A DNA stretch of 64,000 bases from Phascolarctos cinereus (Eukaryota > Chordata > Mammalia > Diprotodontia > Phascolarctidae): positions 14,745,501 through 14,809,500 of the forward strand of contig NW_018343964.1 in the NCBI RefSeq assembly GCF_002099425.1, written 5' to 3'. The translations under genes were made by a program, and so were the position numbers. Shown piece by piece: positions 1 through 10,536 of this stretch. Numbering within the stretch: position 1 is the first letter of the stretch; each line of letters starts with the position of its first letter. The notes beneath the pieces were generated by a model. It ran no database searches, had not been told where the DNA came from, and saw only the letters and a program-made list of their open reading frames with translations.

Positions 1-335
1 TCATGAAAGAAAATAGAGTCTATTGCAGCTCTTGCATCAGCTTGCCTAAGACCTGAAGACTTCTGAATTCAAGTTCCCTTGACTCACTCTCAGAAGGATT
101 TGTCTGCTCTATTGTATTCTCTGACAATATTATCCATCAATCATCCATTCTTATCAAGAGGATAGCATCAGGACTTACCCTCTTTGGTCCCCCAGAAGTG
201 ATAGGTACTACTATGTTTCCTCCCCACCCCTGTTTAAATGTGAATTTCTTTTTTTAATATATATGTTGTAAGGAAAATGTTCAGCTTAGAAGCCAAAGAA
301 AAGGCTGGAATAAAAGTATCCTGGAGAAAAACTCT

Positions 336-483
336 TTCATATGCTCCAAGTCTCTAATCATAAGAGACATGCAAACTATAACAACCCCAAGTTACTCCCC
401 AACTCTCAGATTGGCAAAAATTAGAAAAGACAAAAATTTTAGTTGCTGGAGGGGCTGTGGGAAGTCAGGCACATTAATGCACA
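336..483 (+). mobile_element. L1 ORF2 C-terminal fragment
   Basis: The stretch matches the marsupial L1 segment just before the ORF2 C-terminus: 'aatcataagagacatgcaaa', then a 'cagattggcaaaaattag' block and 'ggaggggctgtgggaag'. The same order recurs in the L1 copies near 38.4 kb and 53.9 kb. It is truncated at both ends. The first 335 bases of the window show nothing I can assign. Confidence 0.65.
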
Positions 484-487
484 ATTA

Positions 488-560
488 ATGCAGTAGGATA
501 ATCTCATTTGAGCCTCATAACAACCCTTTGAGATAGATACTGTGGGTTTTGTTCTCTTTG
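488..560 (-). repeat. MIR-type SINE fragment
   Basis: 'ctcatttgagcctcataac' followed by 'aaccctttgagatagatact' is the typical reverse-strand MIR 3' part. Old and short. Confidence 0.5.
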
Positions 561-1384
561 GGTGGGCGGGGGAGGAGGGAAGCCAACCTATGATTTTTAC
601 GGTTATAGGGAACTGTTGGACAAGTAAACTCATCGACTATGCCATTTCTTAGGAAGAAGACACAGGAGGGCTTCTAGCACCTCCCTCACTAGTAGGTTCA
701 CTTTTGATGCAGTCAGACAGGAAGACAGGAATGGAGTCATAATAAGGGGTTAAATAAGCTTACTTTATTCTAGTCTGGTATTCTCAAAGAGAGTTTGCTG
801 ATAATGGGAGCACCAATCCTAACATTCCCTAACAACCCTTCTTGCAGGGCCAGCGTGAAGGGGGTGCAACTACCCCTGTCTTGACTGGGCCAATTGAAAC
901 AAGCACAACTTGTACTCTCCTCTAAATCCCCTCGAGCCTCAATGGGGGCTGGTTGAGGCAAACATGCAGATTCCCCCTCCCAAGCCTTGATGGGGGCAAT
1001 CAAGTCATGCATATCATTCAGCCTGCACATTCACCCCAATGGGGGTCCATAGCCATTGACCAGTGCCCGCTTGCTTTATAGGGCGACAGACAAGCCACAT
1101 TGCCAGCAGTAGCCTCACAATTTTACATTACTTCACCCCTATATCTACTGTGACTGTGCAGTAGAAACTGTTTTGAACCATGATCGTGAGAACACATATC
1201 TAACACCTGGAAAGTAGAGATTGTTATGGCTATGGATTCTGGGAAGAAAACGTTAAAAAAAATGACAAAAAATCCGCTTTACACACACTAAAATTCATCT
1301 TTCTTACCAAAACCTCTGATAAGGACATTCCCTCAATGATCAAGGCAGATTGGCACCTGCTCTGAAATTCATAGAGAGATACCT
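561..1384. other. Unassigned DNA
   Basis: No repeat family or gene is recognised. A small minus-strand open frame at 770-1030 has no motif I know, and the sequence around it is not CpG-rich. Confidence 0.5.
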
Positions 1385-1475
1385 GAGGGCACTGACTTCC
1401 CCAGAGTCACATAGTGTTTGTCAGAGGCAACACTTGAACCCAGGTCTTCTGACACTGCCCTCAAGGAGATTATAG
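1385..1475 (-). repeat. MIR/CORE-SINE fragment
   Basis: 'gacttccccagagtcacata' followed by 'gaacccaggtcttctgacac' is the reverse complement of the tRNA-derived SINE centre, including the box-B region. Confidence 0.5.
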
Positions 1476-1518
1476 TATATCAGGGAGACAACCTGTACAC
1501 AGCTCGGTATATTAAAAA

Positions 1519-1660
1519 TGCATAGCTAGATGGTGCAGAGGATAGAGCCCTGGAGTCAGGACTACCTGAATTCAAATCTGGCCTCAGGCACATAACTCTT
1601 ACTAGCTGTGTGTTTCTGGGCAAGTCACTTAACCCCAATTGCATCACACATACAAAAAAA
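1519..1660 (+). repeat. tRNA-headed SINE with poly-A tail (WSINE-like)
   Basis: The head reads 'tagctagatggtgcagagga', box B lies in 'gaattcaaatctggcc', and the body ends 'cttaaccccaattgcatcac' with a short A-rich tail. The A tail implies mobilisation by L1. Confidence 0.8.
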
Positions 1661-1715
1661 TCATCTAAGATAAATCCAAAGTGAGTGGGAGGAGGGTGAA
1701 TGAATTAATAAATGA

Positions 1716-1835
1716 ATGAATGAAAAACCATTTAACTGCTTTCTATTTGCCAGGTACTACACTAAGGGTTGGGAATACCAAGTCAAGCAAACAAGACAGT
1801 CTCTGCCCTTAAGGACCTAACATTCTAACAAGAAA
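1716..1835 (-). mobile_element. L2 LINE 3' end
   Basis: 'gccaggtactacactaaggg' followed by 'agacagtctctgcccttaag' is the reverse strand of the L2 3' end. From 1836 to 2696 only scraps of possible L2 (about 2,085-2,115) are seen. A 96-codon frame at 2,345-2,635 has no recognisable product. Confidence 0.65.
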
Positions 1836-2696
1836 AGATGGGACAGAAAAAGGAGTCAAAGTTGGAAGGAAGGAAATGAGAGAATGTGAGTGGAGGCATG
1901 ACTTGGAAAGGCTTGGGGAGTATCTGGTGGCCTGATGCCAGACAAGGTAAGGTCCAAACCCATCTATCAGAGCCCAGGGTGCCAGAGGCAGAGTCCAAAT
2001 CCTCTTGGTGGAAGAATCGAGGTCAGGGTGCAGATGGCACGGTTCTTATATGGCTGGAAAGGTGCTAGCACTTGGCAGGGGGGGAGGATTAGGAAAGGCT
2101 TCATGTAGAAGGTGGAAGGAAAGTAGGGATTCCAATGGCTTAAATTAGTAATGCCCACTTATTACGAGTATTAAGGAAATATCCAGGGGGTAATGATAGC
2201 TGGCCTTCCAATGGAGAAAAAAAAATGGATGGCATGATACTGCTTCCCAATATGTAATTGCTTCTTTCTGATATACTTTCCTAATGAGAAAAAGCACCCT
2301 CCTGCTGAAACCTGGCTAATGAATATCTCTAAATAACTCTGCCCTTGCTGAACTCCAGCTTAGGATTTAACTCCCGTTGCTCTTTCCTGTCTCTTCCCCT
2401 GCTTGTCAATCCACCCACTCTGTCTCCCTCCAGAATCCTTCCCCCAACATCATTTATTTTTGATTTCCAGGTATCCAACAAGAGAAAAATGCCCTCTTCT
2501 TCTCTCTTAGCTCTGGCTGGCTGGTGTTTGAAACATTTGATATTGCCTAGATTTTTCCTTAGGAATTTAAAAAAGAATTCACATTACTCATCTTCTGATT
2601 ATCCATTTCACACCAAAGAATTTATCAAAGAATGAGTCAGCGGGGTGATGGCTGGTGGCAGCAGGAATAGTCTTGGATTCCATTAAGAGGGGCCTC

Positions 2697-3215
2697 CCTT
2701 CCAGGAATGGAGATGATAATCTCATTGTATTCTGCTCTCATCAGACATCCTCTAGAATATTGTGTTCAGGTCTGAATACTGTGGTTTAAGAACATCAATA
2801 AGCTTGGAGAGTGGTCCAAGAGGTCAGCCAGAAGAGTAAAGGGCCTTGAGTACATGTCATACAAGGATCTCTTGAAAGAACTAGAAATGGAAACGAGAAA
2901 GAGGGTGGGGAATAGCTGTGTCTAAGTATTGGACAAGCTGTCATGGGGAGGAGAGATTAGGTTTGTGGTTTGGGGACTCAGATGGTAGAACCAGAGACAA
3001 TAGCTAGAAATTTCAAAGGACCCAATTTAGGCTAGCTGTCAGGAAAAACTCCCTGTCCTAAAGCGGAGTGGGCTATCTCAGGAGGTGGTGGCTTCTAAGA
3101 TGAACTTGTCACATATGTCTTAGTGAGGATTCCTTTCATCACACAGGCACTGGACTTAATCACCTCTAAGGACACCGCCCCCCCCCAGTCTCAAATTCTG
3201 TGATTTTATGATATG
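2697..3215 (+). mobile_element. CR1/L3 LINE, end of ORF2 and 3' end
   Basis: Reads in order through the conserved 3' part of CR1/L3: 'tattgtgttcaggtctgaat', 'gggccttgagtacatgtcat', 'aactccctgtcctaaagcgg', and the terminal 'attctgtgatttta' that matches the CR1 terminal octamer repeat. The same order is found in the copy at 50.7-55.05 kb. Confidence 0.8.
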
Positions 3216-3379
3216 TTGTTTTTAAATGGCATTTCTAACTTTTGAACATTTTTTTTTTCCAAAAAGCACCTTAAATTTGTCCTGTCTCAGCCTGTTCCTA
3301 CTTTCTCTGTCCTCCTAACACTGAGTCTAATTATGAGATAATACAACACTACCTTACTAGTTATGTCATATTATTCTCC

Positions 3380-3847
3380 TCCATACACTCTAAATTTAAC
3401 CCAAATTGGACTGCTCTCTGATCCCTGAACAAACTCCACACTTTTTCTACCCCCAGGCCTTTGTTTACACTGTTCTCCAAGCTTGGAATGTCCTTCCCCT
3501 CCCTGTTAACCTATTGAATTCCAATTTGAAGCTGAAATGTCCGCTTCTTCCAGAAGCTAGGTGGCACAATGGTTAGAGCACTGGGCCTGGAGTCTGGAAG
3601 ACCTGACCTCAAATCCATCCTCAGTCACTTAATAGTTGTATGACCTTAGGCAAGTCACAACTTCTATTTACCTCAGTTTCTTCATCTGCAAAATGAGGGT
3701 AATAATGGCACCCACCTCACAGGGTTATGATGGGGATTAAAGGAAATACTTATAAAGAGTTCTTTCTTCTCCTTCCCATGAAGCTTTCCCCAATTTCTCC
3801 TATAAATAACAACCATGCTCCTCAGTTTTCACAAAATTCTTTGCGAG
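3380..3847 (+). mobile_element. L2 LINE 3' region, split by a SINE
   Basis: 'aagcttggaatgtccttccc' lies left of the SINE at 3,551-3,765 and 'gaagctttccccaatttctc' lies right of it. Together they are consecutive parts of the L2 3' region. The terminal L2 piece (agaaggtacttaataaatat) is at 3,958-3,978, after a second SINE. Confidence 0.75.
3551..3765 (+). repeat. tRNA-headed SINE with L2/MIR-type tail
   Basis: Head 'aagctaggtggcacaatgg'. The tail after 'tcatctgcaaaatgagggta' is the 'cccacctcacagggttatga' type, not the RTE type. Inserted into the L2 at 3,380-3,847. Confidence 0.75.
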
Positions 3848-3962
3848 AGAGGTGACTTGGTCTAGTAGATGGTAACCTGGTCTCACAGTCAGGAAGGCTT
3901 GGGTTCAAATACTGCCTCTGAGAGATACTGGCTCTGTGACCCAAGGTAAGTCACACAGAAGG
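3848..3962 (+). repeat. MIR-like SINE
   Basis: 'ctcacagtcaggaaggcttg' and 'gggttcaaatactgcctctg' (box B), then 'ctctgtgacccaaggtaagt'. Inserted into the last part of the same L2. A pyrimidine-rich unique stretch with no call follows at 3,990-4,200. Confidence 0.65.
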
Positions 3963-4644
3963 TACTTAATAAATATTTGGTGGTGGTGATAGAAGCATCT
4001 CTATTTATCTTCTTCCTCCCTTGCTTTCTTCTCCTATCTATCCTCCTTGTCCTCTTCCTCCATCCTTTCTTCTTCATCTTTCCTTTATTTTTCCTCCCTT
4101 TTCTTCCTAGGGGAAGGAGCTCCCACTCTTCCATTCTTCAAGGTTGAAGCCCAGGATTCAACCATACCCTGCTACATTGGCAAAGGACTTCATTTCAAAG
4201 CTGCTGCACCTCTGACCTTTGTTCTGGTGATCAGTTGATCAAAGCATTTATTAAGCACCTGCTATTTGCAAGGCACTGGAGATAAAAAGGCAAAAGCAAA
4301 CATATCCCCTACCTTTGAGCACCTTGACTCTATTATAGGAGACAATATGGACATATATAAATATATACAAAATAAATACAATTGCGGGGAGGGGAAGGGT
4401 ATTACCAGCTGTGGGGATCAGGGGTGAAAGGCAGACAAGACTTCACCTAGAAGCAGGGATGAACTGAGTTTTGAGAGAAACAAGTGATTCTAAGAGATGG
4501 AAGAAAGGAGTGAATTCATTCCAGAAATGGGAGAGCCGTACAAAAGCATGTAGATGGAAGATGAGGATGGTACAGGTGAAGAACATCATCAAGAAGGCCA
4601 GTTTGACTGGGTCATAGGGTAAGGGAAGAAAAAGAATATATGTG

Positions 4645-4802
4645 TGCACATGCACACACACACACACACACAAGATAATACGTAATGCTACAAGTAATAT
4701 AATTCAAATAGTATAATCATATAGTACGTACATGTATAATATATAGTGTAGTATAATGTAATAATACAAATAATTCTTATAACAAGTAATTATAATATAT
4801 AA
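4645..4802. repeat. (CA)n followed by AT-rich low-complexity DNA
   Basis: A CA run of about 24 bases, then imperfect 'agtataat'/'tataatat' repeats inside the L2 copy. Confidence 0.9.
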
Positions 4803-5063
4803 TAAGGTTGGAAAGATAGGTTGGGGTCAGGTTATGAAGAGCCTTCAGTGCCAAAGAGATATTTAGAGGTAATAGAGAGCCACAGGAGTTTATTGAGTAG
4901 AGGAGTAACATGGTCAGACCTGTGCTGAAGGAAAATCATTTTTGGCAATTGTGTTGAGTAGGCTTGGAGAGGGGAGATACTTGAGGCAGAAAGACCAACT
5001 GGGAGGCTATTGCAATATTCGAGGCAAAAAGGGAAGAGAGCCCTAACTAAGGTGATGGGCATA

Positions 5064-5649
5064 TGTTCTATTAAGGTTCCCCACAGACCCAGCTGTGAGG
5101 TAGAGGCCTCTACATGGTGAGGGGAGCACAGGGTTCCTTTGTCTGCCTTTGCTTTCTACCAATGGGTTCACAGTACCAAGCTCACCCATGGTGGGTGTGA
5201 CTGGGAACAAATTAAGTCCCAACCTGGGTGATCCAGTTCATACCTAAGGAAGGAGACCACAAAGAGGTCCCCATTTGGGTCAAGGTGAACCAAGCTCATT
5301 GGATACTCATTGGGAAAGATCACACTGGAAACAAGCAGGTAGTAATGCATCAATCACTCTAACAAGGCACATACAGTATGGAGGCAGACAATACGGGGAT
5401 GGCACAGGGAATGAGGTGAGAGAGGAAGGCTAACAGTGGGGAAGAGATGGGGAGGGAAAAGGGCAAATAGAGGCATTTATATGTCCTAATTTAGCTTATA
5501 GTCTCTGGATATGCCCTTAATTTGAGAGGCAGTTTTTGGCAAGTGGCTTCCATATTGCCCTTTATGGTCTTAATTCCTGTTTTTTATTTATTGTTACCTT
5601 ATACTGGCAACTTATAAAGTTACTATACCAGTTGGTGGGATCCATAACA
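5064..5649 (-). mobile_element. Possible solo LTR of an endogenous retrovirus-like element
   Basis: A 586-bp block that is not L2 separates L2 parts that should be close together. Read on the minus strand it begins TGTT and ends AACA, the usual LTR ends, and it is TATA/AATAAA-rich. No internal retroviral region is attached. I see no clean target duplication, so it is old or the bounds are slightly off. The alternative is another kind of insert. Confidence 0.4.
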
Positions 5650-5729
5650 AAAAACAATATCAGCACAGCTTGTGAGAAGAGAGAAAGATAGAAATGTTAG
5701 AGATGTTTTCATGGTAGAAAACACAAATT

Positions 5730-6236
5730 CTAGCAACCTGTTGGATGTGTGAGTTGGGGGAGATAGGAGCTGAGGATAACATTAATGTTGCAAACACTGA
5801 TGACTTGAAGGTTGGTGGTATCCTCAACTTTAAAAGGGAAGTTAGGAGAAATAGTGTCTTTGCAGCTGGGAAGTAGGACTGAGATAATGGGTTCTGTTTT
5901 TGATGTGTTGAGTTTGAGATGCCTATAGGATACCAAGTCTGAAACAGATAATAGGCACTTGGTTATGTGGGACTGGTACTTGGGGAAAGAGACTAGGGCT
6001 AGAATCATATGTACAGAGATAATTAAACCCATGGAAGTTCCTGAGGTCATCAAGTAACTGTCGAGAAGAGAGCCCCACACAGAGCCTTGGGGTACAGCCA
6101 CAGTTAAAGGGTGGGATATGGATGATGAATCGGTGAAAGAGACTAAGAAAACAATCAGACAGGTATGAAGAGAACCAAGAGAGCAGTGTTGGAGAAGAGA
6201 GATTATCCAGGAGGAAAGGGTAGTCAGCAATGTCAA
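5730..6236 (-). pseudogene. L2 ORF2 reverse transcriptase remnant
   Basis: This is an open stretch of 168 codons on the minus strand. Residues about 62-71 (PLTVAVPQGS) and 71-90 (the 'SVWGSLL...MTSGTSMGLII' part) align with the reverse transcriptase block before the YADD box, 'GVPQGSVLGPLL', as known in L2/CR1 ORF2. The YADD box is not intact here: the corresponding residues read about 'SVHMILALV'. It lies in the 5' half of the L2 copy. It is a relic of a LINE and not a host gene. Confidence 0.7.
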
Positions 6237-6275
6237 TGCTGCAAAGAGGTTATTAGTGATGAGGATTTGGGGAAG

Positions 6276-6654
6276 GCATGAGTGGAACTTCGGTCTTCAA
6301 TGAAATATGGCTTACCATTCATTGATTTGAGTGGATTGCAAGTTCTTACACTGAAAGAGCAGCTACCCTGTGCTTGGAACAACATCCTAGAGTCCCAGGG
6401 GCTTGTCACTGCACCTCCACCCTCTTAAAGGAGAACAATTAGTTCCTATCAGCTGTACCTTCCTAATTATCCATTTCCACTTCTAATTCTTCCTCGGTTG
6501 TCTTGGGACTACAGAAAACCTTTCACATGTGTTCTTTGAAAACCTGATCAGGGTCTTTCACTTCCTTTTATTTCATTAGGATGCTTCTCTTATCTCAAGC
6601 TTCCATCATAACCTTTTTTTTTTCCAACTTCCCCAATAGCCTTCTTTCAAGCCC
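6276..6654. other. Unassigned DNA
   Basis: No family recognised; no convincing open frame. Confidence 0.5.
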
Positions 6655-6848
6655 TCTTAAGAAGGGTTATTAAGCTGGAGTCTATAAATGTGGCTGGGGG
6701 AAAATACATCTTTGTTTCAATGTAATTTGTTTCCTTTGTAATTCTATGTATTTTATTTTATACATTTAAAAACACAGTTCTGGGAAGGGGTCCTTAGGCT
6801 TCATCAGATTGCCAGAGGGGTGCATGACATAAGGAAAGGTTAAAAGTC
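6655..6848. mobile_element. hAT-type non-autonomous DNA transposon relic
   Basis: 'ggagtctataaatgtggctg', 'cctttgtaattctatgtat' and 'aggggtccttaggcttcatc' are in the order of a common non-autonomous hAT-like repeat that ends 'aaggttaa(gaacccctg)'. Its outer end is missing. Confidence 0.45.
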
Positions 6849-6911
6849 CATGTTCTTGAAGTCTATCATCTTGTTGTTTATCTGACTGAACACTTCTTTC
6901 TCTAGGGTTGG

Positions 6912-7110
6912 TTTAGGTGGGGAACCTGGGGCTTCAAGGTCACACATGGCCTTCTAGGTCCTCGGGTGTGGCCTTTTGACTGAGTACAAGTTTTATAGAA
7001 CAAAGCCTTTTTTTAAGGGGATTTGTTCTGTGAAATTTGGATTCAAAGGGCCACACTTGAGGACCTAGAGGGCTACATGTGGCCTTGAGGTTGCAGGTTC
7101 CCCACCCCTG
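6912..7110. mobile_element. Palindromic hAT-type MITE, copy 1
   Basis: The left end 'ggtggggaacctggggcttc' is the inverted complement of the right end 'gcaggttccccacccctg'. The inner arms ('aggtcctcgggtgtggcctt' and 'aagggccacacttgaggacc') pair as well, so nearly the whole element is an inverted repeat. Same family as 50,759-50,961 and 53,296-53,477. No clear 8-bp duplication is kept in this copy. Confidence 0.75.
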
Positions 7111-7118
7111 GTCACATA

Positions 7119-7312
7119 CATTTCTAAAGTGGGCAATACCATCCCCTGGGGGGGGTACTGGCACGATTGGGGGTTATGGGTAGTCGATAGTAGCCTTCTG
7201 GCGATACAAATTTTAAAAAAAAGTTAAAGGGTTAAAGAAAATAGATTTCCAGGGGGACTGTAATTTTTTGGAAGAGGGGGTGGTAGACTAAATAAGTTTG
7301 GAAACCTCTGTT
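7119..7312. mobile_element. Second non-autonomous hAT-type relic
   Basis: 'tttctaaagtgggcaatacc' at one end and 'taagtttggaaacctctg' at the other fit the known hAT ends of the 'tctcaaactt...gggaaccactg' kind. It abuts copy 1 of the palindromic MITE. Confidence 0.5.
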
Positions 7313-8164
7313 AGTACTTCATTATCCTGTTCCTCTCATATGATAGGTTACTGCAAATGGGCAGTCCTTTGCAACCTCTGGTCACCAAGTGCTCACATGC
7401 ATCTAAATGCTGCAAATCCTGCTGTGTCCACAGGGTTACACTCCAGCATAAACTGAGCAGTTGCTTTCTCATGGTCTGTTTTTCAGTTAGTGGAAGGAAG
7501 CAGATTTCGTGCAGGGAATATTTCTGCATGGAAGAAGCTACAACTTCCTTGCCTCTGCCAAATGTGGGCAGCATATCGGTATGCATTGTACAAAGTAGCA
7601 GAGGCAGGTTTTTAAGTCATATTTTGCATGTCGGTGTTGCAGGGCTATTTATCTGGGGATGTTAAAGCTCTCTGTGTGTGGGTGAAACATTTGCTTAGGA
7701 TTGTCTAAATGGACTCCAGCTGTAATCAGTGAGCCCTGGCCAGATTTCTAGGTAACAGGTACCACTTTCTGTTGGAATGACTTTCTTTAGCTCTGTAACC
7801 ACAGTCATCTAGTATGAAAGAAACACTGGACTTAGCATCAGGAAAACAAATAACACTCACCATAATCAGCAGGTGGGGAAGTTTTGAGAGGACAGGGCTA
7901 GGAAAAACCCATCCCCAGAAGAAATGAACAGTGAGAAAGGGACTGTTTGGAATGACTTTGTCCAAGATGTCACACAGTACAATGTAAAAGCTGAAAGGGA
8001 TTTCAGGGATTCTGAGCTAGCGAGACTTATTTTTTTACCAGCCAGATTCTACAAAACAACTGAAATATTTAAATAAGTAAGAGAATTACGCTAAATAAGA
8101 AGGGTGACTTGACTTCTCTTTTTTCACAAAAGCAATTCTGTGTATCTTTGCTTCCAGATTTTCT
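7313..8164. other. Unassigned, apparently unique DNA
   Basis: No repeat is recognised except perhaps a worn MIR near 7,800-7,850. Small frames on both strands (7,311-7,665) overlap and share no motif, so they are not called. Confidence 0.5.
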
Positions 8165-8356
8165 CCAGTACAGTACAAAGACAGCATCTACTAGATGCTG
8201 GAGATAGAAAGATTAAGAAACAGTCCCAGTCTTCAAAGAGCTTACTATCCACTGAGGGGAGAGAAACACAGCAGGTTGATAGAAAAGTAAATACAAGTTA
8301 ATTTGAGAAGAGAGAAGGCACTAAGAACTGGGGAGCTTGACAGAAGAGCTAGTGGA
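8165..8356 (-). mobile_element. L2 3' fragment; right part duplicated at 9,902
   Basis: 'ctagatgctggagatagaaa' and 'cagtcccagtcttcaaagag' are reverse-strand L2. The part from 8,251 to 8,353 recurs at 9,902-9,998 with an exact 34-base core. Confidence 0.65.
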
Positions 8357-8384
8357 GAAGTGTGCCATAATAAAAAGCATGCTA

Positions 8385-8644
8385 CTCTTTGTTGTTCAGC
8401 CGTTTTTTTCAGTCATGTCCAACTCTTCCTGACCCCATTTGGAATTTTCTTGGCAAAGATACTGGAGTGGCTTGCCATTTCCTTCTCTAGCTCATTTGAC
8501 AGATGAGGGAACTGAAGTAAACAGGGTTAATTGACTTGCCCAGAGTAACACAGCTAGTAAAGTGTCTAAGATCAGATTTGAACTCACGAAGACGAGTCTT
8601 CTGACTCCAGGCTAGCACTATTCACTGTGCCATCTAGCTGCCCT
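8385..8644 (-). repeat. Mar1-type SINE (RTE tail)
   Basis: On the plus strand it begins 'tttgttgttcagccg' (the tail), passes 'ttttcttggcaaagatactg' (RTE-like), 'aacacagctagtaaag' and ends 'gtgccatctagctgccct' (the head). Full length. Confidence 0.9.
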
Positions 8645-8880
8645 AGCTGTTGTCTATAAGACCTAAATTCTTATTCTGGCTTATTGACTACCTTGTGACC
8701 TTGGGAAAGGGATTTCATCTCCTGGGTCTGTTTTCTCTTCCATAATAATAATAGCACACATATTTATGGTGCTTTACTTATATTATCTCATTTGATTTAG
8801 TGAAGTAAGCAGCACAAATAGCCATTTTACAAATAAGGAAAGGGAGGCTAAGTAATTTGCTCAAGGTCACATCACTGTTC
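8645..8880. repeat. MIR-like SINE pair
   Basis: 8,650-8,738 reads as a plus-strand MIR-like body ('ccttgtgaccttgggaaag'). 8,740-8,880 reads as a minus-strand MIR ('tatctcatttgatttagtga', 'gctcaaggtcacatcact'). Confidence 0.5.
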
Positions 8881-9039
8881 ATTGGCCCTCCCCTCTCCCC
8901 CATTTCCAACTCTGGCTCTGAAAATAGTCATCAAAAAAAAAGAAAAAAGAAAAACCCCAACAATTCCTGGAAATGACATGTCCATCAGTTGTCCAATGAC
9001 TCCAATCACCATTCCCTTTCACTTTCCTGGCCAGCACTC

Positions 9040-9170
9040 CTGTTAATGTGTTTTCTTCTTCACTGTAAGAAACATGAAGGCAGGGGAAATATTGCTTGTA
9101 TTTGTAGCCCTGGCCCGTAGTACCTAAGAACACAGTAAGTGCTTAATAAATTCTTTTTCATTTGCTAAGT
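9040..9170 (+). mobile_element. L2 LINE 3' end
   Basis: 'catgaaggcaggggaaatat' through 'cacagtaagtgcttaataaa' is the L2 terminal segment. No call is made for 9,171-9,620. Confidence 0.65.
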
Positions 9171-9624
9171 GGAAGAGATACATGGCTTCAACAAAGCCAA
9201 ATCTGATGCTTTCCTACTTCCTAATCAGATATTTTCTTCCCACTGAAATATCCTATGAGATTGGCCTCTGAGTTTTAGGTCCTCAGTGTGTCTGTGTTTG
9301 AGTGCCAGCCACATGAGATCTCCTTGGTTCAGTTTCTCAGCCTCATTCACTCATTCATGTCACTAGCTTAAAACCAATTCAGGACATCCCAGACTCACCA
9401 GGTTTGGCCTCTGGACCAAGATGTGGTCTCCTCTGCTGTGTACCCCCTTATCTGGAGCTATTTGTTACCCAGCACTGTTTTCTACATCCCCCACTATAAA
9501 AAGACCCAAGGAAATTGATTATTAGAAATGGATGAATATTGACCAAGAGGACATAATGTTCCAGATCACACAATTCAACATTTGATCAGCATTCTGTGCT
9601 GTATGGCTTTCTCGTTGTATCAAA

Positions 9625-9765
9625 CACTCTTCTCCATGAAGCCTTCCCTGATACCCCCTCTCCTCACCTACCTGCCCAAGGCGGAAATAATTTTTCCCTT
9701 TAGAAATCCTATTACTCTTCCTCATAACTCTCTTGTGCTCTTCTAGTCTACTTCTAAAAAAAATA
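9625..9765 (+). mobile_element. L2 LINE fragment
   Basis: 'ctccatgaagccttccctga' and 'tctcttgtgctcttctagtc' are L2 3' sequence. A further L2 3' piece follows at 10,185-10,332, beyond a microsatellite. Confidence 0.6.
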
Positions 9766-9901
9766 AAAAATTTTTCATCAAGAGCTTTGCTATTACTATA
9801 TATACTATCTATTATACCTAGTTATACTGGACACAATACAAAAAGAATATATTATATATAAATAATTATATATAGGATATCTCTATTTTTACATATATCT
9901 G

Positions 9902-9998
9902 CTGTGGGAGGGGAACACAGCAGGTTGATAGAAAAGTAAATACAAGTTATTTTGAGGAGAGGACACTAAGAACCGAGGAGCTTGACAGAAGAGCTAGG
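9902..9998. repeat. Second copy of the 8,251-8,353 block
   Basis: It contains the same 34-base run starting 'cacagcaggttgatagaaaa' and the same end 'gagcttgacagaagagcta'. Identity is about 90% over ~97 bases, same orientation, 1.65 kb apart. Confidence 0.85.
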
Positions 9999-10009
9999 AT
10001 ATATATGTG

Positions 10010-10063
<54 letters not shown>

Positions 10064-10064
10064 C

Positions 10065-10102
<38 letters not shown>
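9998..10102. repeat. (TA)n/(TG)n microsatellite
   Basis: Runs of TA, then about 30 bases of TG, then TA again. The preceding 9,780-9,895 is AT-rich low-complexity DNA. Confidence 0.95.
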
Positions 10103-10184
10103 TCATTAGAGACAGTCTCCTAGACTCTCTCTACATCTTTGTTTCTCTCTTAGCCTGCTTCTATCCATTCAGCTTATCTCTTCC

Positions 10185-10332
10185 TCCATCCTCCCCTCCA
10201 ATTTTATGTACTATTGTAATTATTTGTATCTATGTCTTATCTTCTAGATTAGAAACTTTTCTAGGCCAGAATTGTATCTCATGCAACTGTATATCTTCTT
10301 TCTCATTCTATACTTAAGTATAATGCCTTACA
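10185..10332 (+). mobile_element. L2 LINE 3' fragment
   Basis: 'actattgtaattatttgtat', 'tctagattagaaacttttct' and 'tatacttaagtataatgcct' follow the L2 3' order. Confidence 0.55.
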
Positions 10333-10449
10333 ATTTTCTTTTAAATCGGACCTATGATTTCATTGGTGCAAGGAACTTCTCTAACAAAACAGATGAATGA
10401 ACTTTCTTCAACTAATAGACCCAGAGAACTGTCTGGAGGCACTGAGAGA

Positions 10450-10536
10450 CAATTTGTATGAGAGGTAGGATTCAAACCCAGGTCCTTCTGACTCTGGGAT
10501 TTATTCTTTCTCCAATATGCCACCCTACCTAGGGGC
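10450..10536 (-). repeat. tRNA-headed SINE fragment
   Basis: 'ggattcaaacccaggtcctt' is the box-B region on the reverse strand. The head at 'tgccaccctacctagg' is worn. Confidence 0.5.

Larger units (their letters stand above)
4215..6275 (-). mobile_element. L2 LINE, about 1.4 kb of element with insertions
   Basis: On the minus strand the order is ORF2 reverse transcriptase (5,700-6,275), the region coding for the C-terminal 'SDHVTPLL' motif (4,880-4,930, frame 4,832-5,062), then the 3' end at 4,215-4,300 ('aagcacctgctatttgcaag' on the plus strand). It is interrupted by a microsatellite at 4,645-4,800 and by an LTR-like insert at about 5,064-5,649. This is a long but decayed copy. Confidence 0.8.

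Noticed and set aside
2345-2635. 96-codon plus frame
   Set aside because: Low-complexity Ser/Leu/Pro composition, no motif and no splice context.
9982-10317. 111-codon plus frame
   Set aside because: It starts in a TA/TG microsatellite and continues into L2.
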